Below are positions 59,821 to 63,328 of a DNA stretch of 63,328 bases, piece after piece (within the stretch, counting starts at the first letter, position 1; each line of letters begins with the position of its first letter). Source of the stretch: Reyranella massiliensis 521 (GTDB lineage: Bacteria; Pseudomonadota; Alphaproteobacteria; Reyranellales; Reyranellaceae); assembly GCA_945862125.1 (NCBI GenBank), contig CAMAYC010000011.1, forward strand, positions 1 through 63,328, read 5' to 3'. The position numbers and the translations under genes were made by a program. The notes below the pieces were generated by a model. That model searched no databases. It was not told the DNA's origin and was given only the letters and a program-made list of their open reading frames with translations.

Positions 59821-60842
59821 GCCGCTTCCTTGCCCGAACTGGCGCCGGTATCGCGCTGCTTTTCGACCAGCTTCATCAGCTCGTGGAGCAGGGGCTGCAC
59901 GCCATGGCCCGCGACAGCGGAGATCACGTGCACCGTCTTGCGGCTCACCTTGGCGAGCTTGGCGCGCTTGGCCTCGATGTCCTCGGCGGTCATGGCGTCG
60001 GTCTTGTTGAGTGCCACGATCTCCTTCTTGCGCGCGAGGTTGCCGCCGTAGGCGCGCAGTTCGGCGCGAACCGTTCGGTAGGCATCGCCGACATCGTCCT
60101 GGGTGCCGTCGACGAGATGCAGCAGCGCGCGGCAGCGCTCGACATGGCCCAGGAAGCGCGTGCCGAGGCCGGCGCCTTCATGTGCGCCCTCGATCAGACC
60201 GGGAATATCGGCCATCACGAACTCGCGCTCGCCCACCTTCACCACGCCGAGGCCGGGATGAAGGGTGGTGAACGGATAGTCGGCAATCTTGGGCCGGGCA
60301 TTTGAGTTGGTCGACAGGAAGGTGGACTTGCCGGCGTTGGGCAGGCCGATCAGGCCGATGTCGGCGATCAGCTTGAGCCGCAGCCACACCCAGCGCTCCT
60401 CACCCGGCCAGCCCTTGTCGGCCCGGCGTGGCGCACGGTTGGTCGAACTCTTGTAGTGCAGGTTGCCGTAGCCGCCGTCGCCGCCCTTGGCCAGGATGAC
60501 GCGCTGTCCGACGGTGGTGAGGTCGACCAGCAGGGTCTCGTTGTCCTCGGCGAAAACCTGCGTGCCGCGCGGCAGGCGCAGCACGACATCCTTGCCCTTG
60601 CCGCCGGTGCGTTGGGCGCCCATGCCGTGATGGCCGGTCTCGCCCTTGAAGTGCTGGGCATAGCGGTAGTCGATCAGCGTGTTGAGGCCGTCGACGCATT
60701 CGAGCACGACGTCACCGCCGCGCCCGCCATCGCCGCCGTCGGGGCCGCCATACTCGATGAACTTCTCGCGGCGAAAGCTTCCCGATCCCGCGCCACCGTT
60801 GCCGGAGCGGACGTAGATCTTGGCCTGGTCGAGGAACTTCAT
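59817..60842 (-). CDS. obg: Obg family GTPase
   Basis: 341 residues. The glycine-rich OBG fold ([29 protein letters not shown]) then a GTPase domain: GLPNAGKS at 166-173, [16 protein letters not shown] and NKTD. Acts in 50S assembly and stress signalling. It has a short C-terminal tail after the G domain, no long TGS extension. Follows rpmA; a strong terminator lies only 20 bp before its ATG, and I see no good Shine-Dalgarno beyond GGACA. Confidence 0.96.
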   Translation of the reverse strand: MKFLDQAKIYVRSGNGGAGSGSFRREKFIEYGGPDGGDGGRGGDVVLECVDGLNTLIDYRYAQHFKGETGHHGMGAQRTGGKGKDVVLRLPRGTQVFAEDNETLLVDLTTVGQRVILAKGGDGGYGNLHYKSSTNRAPRRADKGWPGEERWVWLRLKLIADIGLIGLPNAGKSTFLSTNSNARPKIADYPFTTLHPGLGVVKVGEREFVMADIPGLIEGAHEGAGLGTRFLGHVERCRALLHLVDGTQDDVGDAYRTVRAELRAYGGNLARKKEIVALNKTDAMTAEDIEAKRAKLAKVSRKTVHVISAVAGHGVQPLLHELMKLVEKQRDTGASSGKEAA

Positions 60843-60861
60843 GATGGTGTGTCCAGAAATG

Positions 60862-60891
60862 AAAAGGGGGAACGGTTGACCGCTCCCCCTT
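60862..60891 (-). terminator. intrinsic terminator between rpmA and obg
   Basis: On the minus strand AAGGGGGA (60891-60884) pairs with TCCCCCTT (60871-60864) around an inner CGGT/ACCG, giving a long stem, followed by a T-tract to 60862. Should end the rplU-rpmA transcript; obg then needs read-through or a promoter inside the terminator region. Confidence 0.8.
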
Positions 60892-60915
60892 CGAATTTCG
60901 ATTGGATGGGGACGG

Positions 60916-61188
60916 CTATTCGGCGGCCAATGCCGGCGCCGGGAACACGTTCACCTCGACCTTGCCGCCCGTCCGCTTGCGGAACGTGACGATGCCCGGG
61001 GCGGTGGCGAACAGCGTGTGGTCGCGGCCGATGCCGACGTTCTCGCCGGCATTCATCTTGGTGCCGCGCTGGCGGACCAGGATGTTGCCCGACAGGACCT
61101 TCTGTCCGCCGAAGCGCTTCACGCCCAGACGCTTGCCGGCCGAATCGCGGCCGTTGCGCGAGGAGCCGCCTGCTTTCTTATGTGCCAT
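60916..61188 (-). CDS. rpmA: 50S ribosomal protein L27
   Basis: 90 residues. [22 protein letters not shown] at the start and [28 protein letters not shown] are diagnostic. Its N-terminal tail reaches the peptidyl transferase centre. Second gene of rplU-rpmA, 34 bp after rplU. Confidence 0.97.
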   Translation of the reverse strand: MAHKKAGGSSRNGRDSAGKRLGVKRFGGQKVLSGNILVRQRGTKMNAGENVGIGRDHTLFATAPGIVTFRKRTGGKVEVNVFPAPALAAE

Positions 61189-61222
61189 CGTTCTACTCCG
61201 GTCGCCCTAATGGATGATGAGG

Positions 61223-61522
61223 TTAGGCGACGATCTGTTCGATCTTGACCACCGTCAGATCCTGACGATGACCGTTCTTGCGCCGCGAATTCTGGCGGCG
61301 GCGCTTCTTGAAGACGATCAGGTGCGGGCCGCGGGCCTGCTTGACGATCGAGCCCAGCACCTTGGCGCCGGCCACGGTCGGCGCGCCAACCTTCTCGCCC
61401 ACCATCAACACATCGGTGAACTCGATCTTGGCGCCCGCCTCGCCCTCGATCTTTTCGACCGTGAGCGTGTCTTCGGCGGCGACTCTGTATTGTTTTCCAC
61501 CCGTGCGGATAACGGCGATCAT
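61223..61522 (-). CDS. rplU: 50S ribosomal protein L21
   Basis: 99 residues from the ATG at 61522 ([14 protein letters not shown]); the frame is open further upstream without family features. [17 protein letters not shown] and the basic [17 protein letters not shown] end fit L21. Binds 23S rRNA near L20. First gene of its operon behind a sigma-70-type promoter at 61658-61685. Confidence 0.96.
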   Translation of the reverse strand: MIAVIRTGGKQYRVAAEDTLTVEKIEGEAGAKIEFTDVLMVGEKVGAPTVAGAKVLGSIVKQARGPHLIVFKKRRRQNSRRKNGHRQDLTVVKIEQIVA

Positions 61523-61623
61523 GATGACACCTGACTGAAGCCTCCCGAACCGGGGAACCCCTCCACCACCCCTAGGGGCAGCGGCCGGATCCAGGCCCAA
61601 ATGCGGGAAAGCACGAAAGAACG

Positions 61624-61646
61624 CGGCGGGCCTGAGTGACCCGCCG
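61624..61646 (-). promoter_or_regulatory. leader hairpin upstream of rplU
   Basis: CGGCGGG (61624-61630), nine bases, CCCGCCG (61640-61646): a perfect 7-bp stem starting a few bases after the predicted transcription start. Could be a ribosomal-protein leader element or just a stabilising 5' hairpin. The rest of the 230-bp gap 61523-61753 has no gene. Confidence 0.35.
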
Positions 61647-61657
61647 GAAGAGGGCGG

Positions 61658-61685
61658 AATATACGCAGGAAGTCCCCCAAGTCAA
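61658..61685 (-). promoter_or_regulatory. sigma-70 promoter for rplU-rpmA
   Basis: On the minus strand TTGACT (complement of 61680-61685), 16 bp, TATATT (complement of 61658-61663). Good match in an otherwise GC-rich gap, about 130 bp before rplU. Expected start near 61651. Confidence 0.65.
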
Positions 61686-61753
61686 CGCCGCAAAGGGCCC
61701 GATTTGCGGGCTTATCGGCGATTTCCGGGGAAGCCCACCCATCCTTGAGGCCG

Positions 61754-62998
61754 TCAGTAGGTCGACCCGGCCTGCCTGGACTTCGCGCCGCTCTGCCGGG
61801 CCTGGCCCACCGCCCAGGCAAGGTCGCCCAGATAGTCGCCCACCATCCGTTGGTGGCTGGGGTTCAGGTGCATATGGATGCCGGCCGGCTCGACCTGGCG
61901 GCCGATCAGCCAGCCGCGCGTGCCCATGGCGTCCGATACCGCGCCGATGTCCAGAGCCGGATCGGCCGAGCGGGTGACGAAGATCGAGAGTTCGCTGGGC
62001 TCCAGCACGGCCAGTCCCGGAATGCGGCCGATGCCGTCGATAAGCGCCTTCTTGTTGTCCATGATCATGCGGGCACAGCGCAAATAGCCCTCGTCGCCGA
62101 GGTATTGGAGCGTGGCCCAAGCGGCCGCGATGGCGCCGCCCGGCCGCGTGCCTTGCATCGTGTAGGCGGCGTAGGGACCACGCTCCCATTCTCGGAAATC
62201 AAAGAGCTGGTGCGTCTCCTTCAGTTCCTTCGAGCGCAGCAGCATCAGCGAGGCGCCCTTGGCCGCCATGCCGTGCTTGTGCAGGTCGGCCGAGATGCTC
62301 ATGACGCCCGGGACCGAAAAATCCCAATCGGGCACGGCATGGCCGAGGCGCTTTACGTAGGGCGAAAGGAAGCCGCCGACGCAGGCGTCGACGTGCAGCC
62401 ACAGGCCGCGCGATTGTGCCAGCGTGCCCAGTTCGCGAATCGGGTCGAAGACGCCGAACGGATAGCAGGGCGCCGATCCCACGAGGCCGATCGTGTTGTC
62501 GTCGATCTTGGAGGCAATGGCCCCGACGTCGGCCTTGAAGTCGTTTCGCGTGGTGGGCACCCGGCGCACGTCGATGCCGAGTGCGTGGCCGGCCCGGCTG
62601 AAGGCGGGATGGGCCGTGCGCGGCACGATGAAATTGGGTGTGTCGATGCCCTTGGTGGCGCGGGCCCAGTCGCGCGCCGTCTGGACGGCGAGGAAGATGC
62701 TCTCCGAGCCGCCCGAGGTGAAGGTGCCAGCGGCATCGTCGGGCGCGTTCATCAGCGACAGGCCGAAATCGACGACATCGTTCTCGAGCTTCCCCAGCGA
62801 CGGAAAGGCGCGTTTGCCGAGGCTGTTTTCGGTCCAGAAGGCCGCGTAGGCGCGCTTCTGCACCTCGGCCAATTCATCATCCAGGTAATAGTAATAGACG
62901 GCCATCCGGCCTTCCCGCCAGGAGAAGTCGTCCTTCTTGGCGGCCTGCAGCTTGGCCTCTATCTCGGGCCAGGCGAGCCCTTTCTCCGGCAATTTCAT
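61754..62998 (-). CDS. PLP-dependent lyase/decarboxylase, sphingosine-1-phosphate lyase-like
   Basis: 414 residues. Group II PLP-decarboxylase fold. D204 in WLHVDACVGG pairs with the PLP ring nitrogen and K241 in SISADLHKHGMAAKG forms the Schiff base. TSGGSESI, HPAFSRAGHALGI and GTRPGGAIAAAWATLQYLGDEGY match sphingosine-1-phosphate lyases (DPL1) more than amino acid decarboxylases. Shorter than eukaryotic DPL1 and without its membrane segment, so probably cytosolic. True substrate unknown; another amino-acid or phosphorylated amine is possible. Single gene between rplU and tRNA-Ser. Confidence 0.82.
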   Translation of the reverse strand: MKLPEKGLAWPEIEAKLQAAKKDDFSWREGRMAVYYYYLDDELAEVQKRAYAAFWTENSLGKRAFPSLGKLENDVVDFGLSLMNAPDDAAGTFTSGGSESIFLAVQTARDWARATKGIDTPNFIVPRTAHPAFSRAGHALGIDVRRVPTTRNDFKADVGAIASKIDDNTIGLVGSAPCYPFGVFDPIRELGTLAQSRGLWLHVDACVGGFLSPYVKRLGHAVPDWDFSVPGVMSISADLHKHGMAAKGASLMLLRSKELKETHQLFDFREWERGPYAAYTMQGTRPGGAIAAAWATLQYLGDEGYLRCARMIMDNKKALIDGIGRIPGLAVLEPSELSIFVTRSADPALDIGAVSDAMGTRGWLIGRQVEPAGIHMHLNPSHQRMVGDYLGDLAWAVGQARQSGAKSRQAGSTY

Positions 62999-63061
62999 GC
63001 CTTCCTCCCGCGTGCCGAAGCAGTTGCCCCGACAATTTCTCCCGCCTATAACCCGGCGCCC

Positions 63062-63151
<90 letters not shown>

Positions 63152-63328
63152 TTACCTCGTCGCTAACTCACGCGGGCGTCGATGGAGCGCCCGAAATCCT
63201 TTTGTATTCAAAGGGGTTTAGCGAAGTCGACCAAACCACGGAGACTGAACAGACACTGATTTTCGGTCTCTGAAGGCGTCCCGTCTCTTTCCGACCGAAC
63301 CTCGTTCAAATTGGTTTGGATTAAAAAG

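Overview
The window is a gene-dense, high-GC, almost entirely chromosomal stretch from an alphaproteobacterium. The evidence is gene order and content: a CcrM-type GANTC methyltransferase, an F1-only ATP synthase operon (atpHAGDC) without F0 genes beside it, the mdh-sucCD-sucAB-lpd TCA block, the mutY-DUF721-dsbA-smc block, priA/fsa-type transaldolase/DUF484/xerC, and rplU-rpmA-obg-proB-proA-nadD-rsfS-rlmH. I would place it among free-living Rhodospirillales/Hyphomicrobiales-like bacteria; the genus cannot be fixed from the sequence alone.

Layout. 1-6.4 kb: 3' end of moaB, a kinase-like phosphotransferase, GNAT, a spore-photolyase-like radical SAM protein, an orphan HicB, a nucleotidyltransferase, rnhB, VOC, GST and DinB proteins. 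6.5-9.2 kb: ccrM with GANTC-rich control DNA, a small conserved protein, a strong terminator, mutY. 9.2-14.8 kb: a DUF721/DsbA continuous ORF, a second DsbA, smc. 14.8-19.5 kb: dapE, a membrane protein, fmt-truA, zapE. 19.6-21.4 kb: two alpha/beta hydrolases. 21.4-30.6 kb: mdh, sucC, sucD, sucA, sucB, lpd and a small membrane protein. 30.6-38.8 kb is accessory: an ECF sigma/anti-sigma cassette with a secreted repeat protein, a ring-cleavage-like VOC enzyme, an ArsR-SRPBCC-GFA operon with twin operators, an MFS carrier, a cupin and an alternative oxidase, a hydrolase, a lytic transglycosylase and a GNAT. 38.7-39.8 kb is a lower-GC scar with two terminators, a broken small ORF and an orphan lipoprotein. 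39.8-49.5 kb: xerC, DUF484, transaldolase, priA, atpHAGDC. 49.6-63 kb: ferritin-like protein, rppH, a YibQ-type deacetylase, ctpA, gpmI, rlmH, a nadD-rsfS continuous ORF, proA, proB, obg, rpmA, rplU, a sphingosine-1-phosphate-lyase-like PLP enzyme and tRNA-Ser(CGA).

How the parts work together. mdh through lpd make the lower TCA segment (2-oxoglutarate to succinate, plus malate oxidation). atpHAGDC makes the catalytic head of ATP synthase, and the alternative oxidase offers a non-proton-pumping quinol outlet. smc, xerC, priA and ccrM serve chromosome replication, segregation and cell-cycle methylation. rnhB, mutY, rlmH, rsfS, obg, L21/L27, truA, fmt and tRNA-Ser serve genome and ribosome maintenance.

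I found no undescribed multi-gene defence or biosynthetic system. The most unusual signals are two in-frame gene joins (nadD-rsfS, where the natural rsfS start would be an ATC codon behind a good ribosome site, and DUF721-dsbA, with an internal signal anchor), a GANTC cluster at ccrM, a self-contained ECF operon with a candidate promoter and an RBS-covering hairpin, twin ArsR operators, and the low-GC scar with a 12-bp inverted repeat over a start codon.
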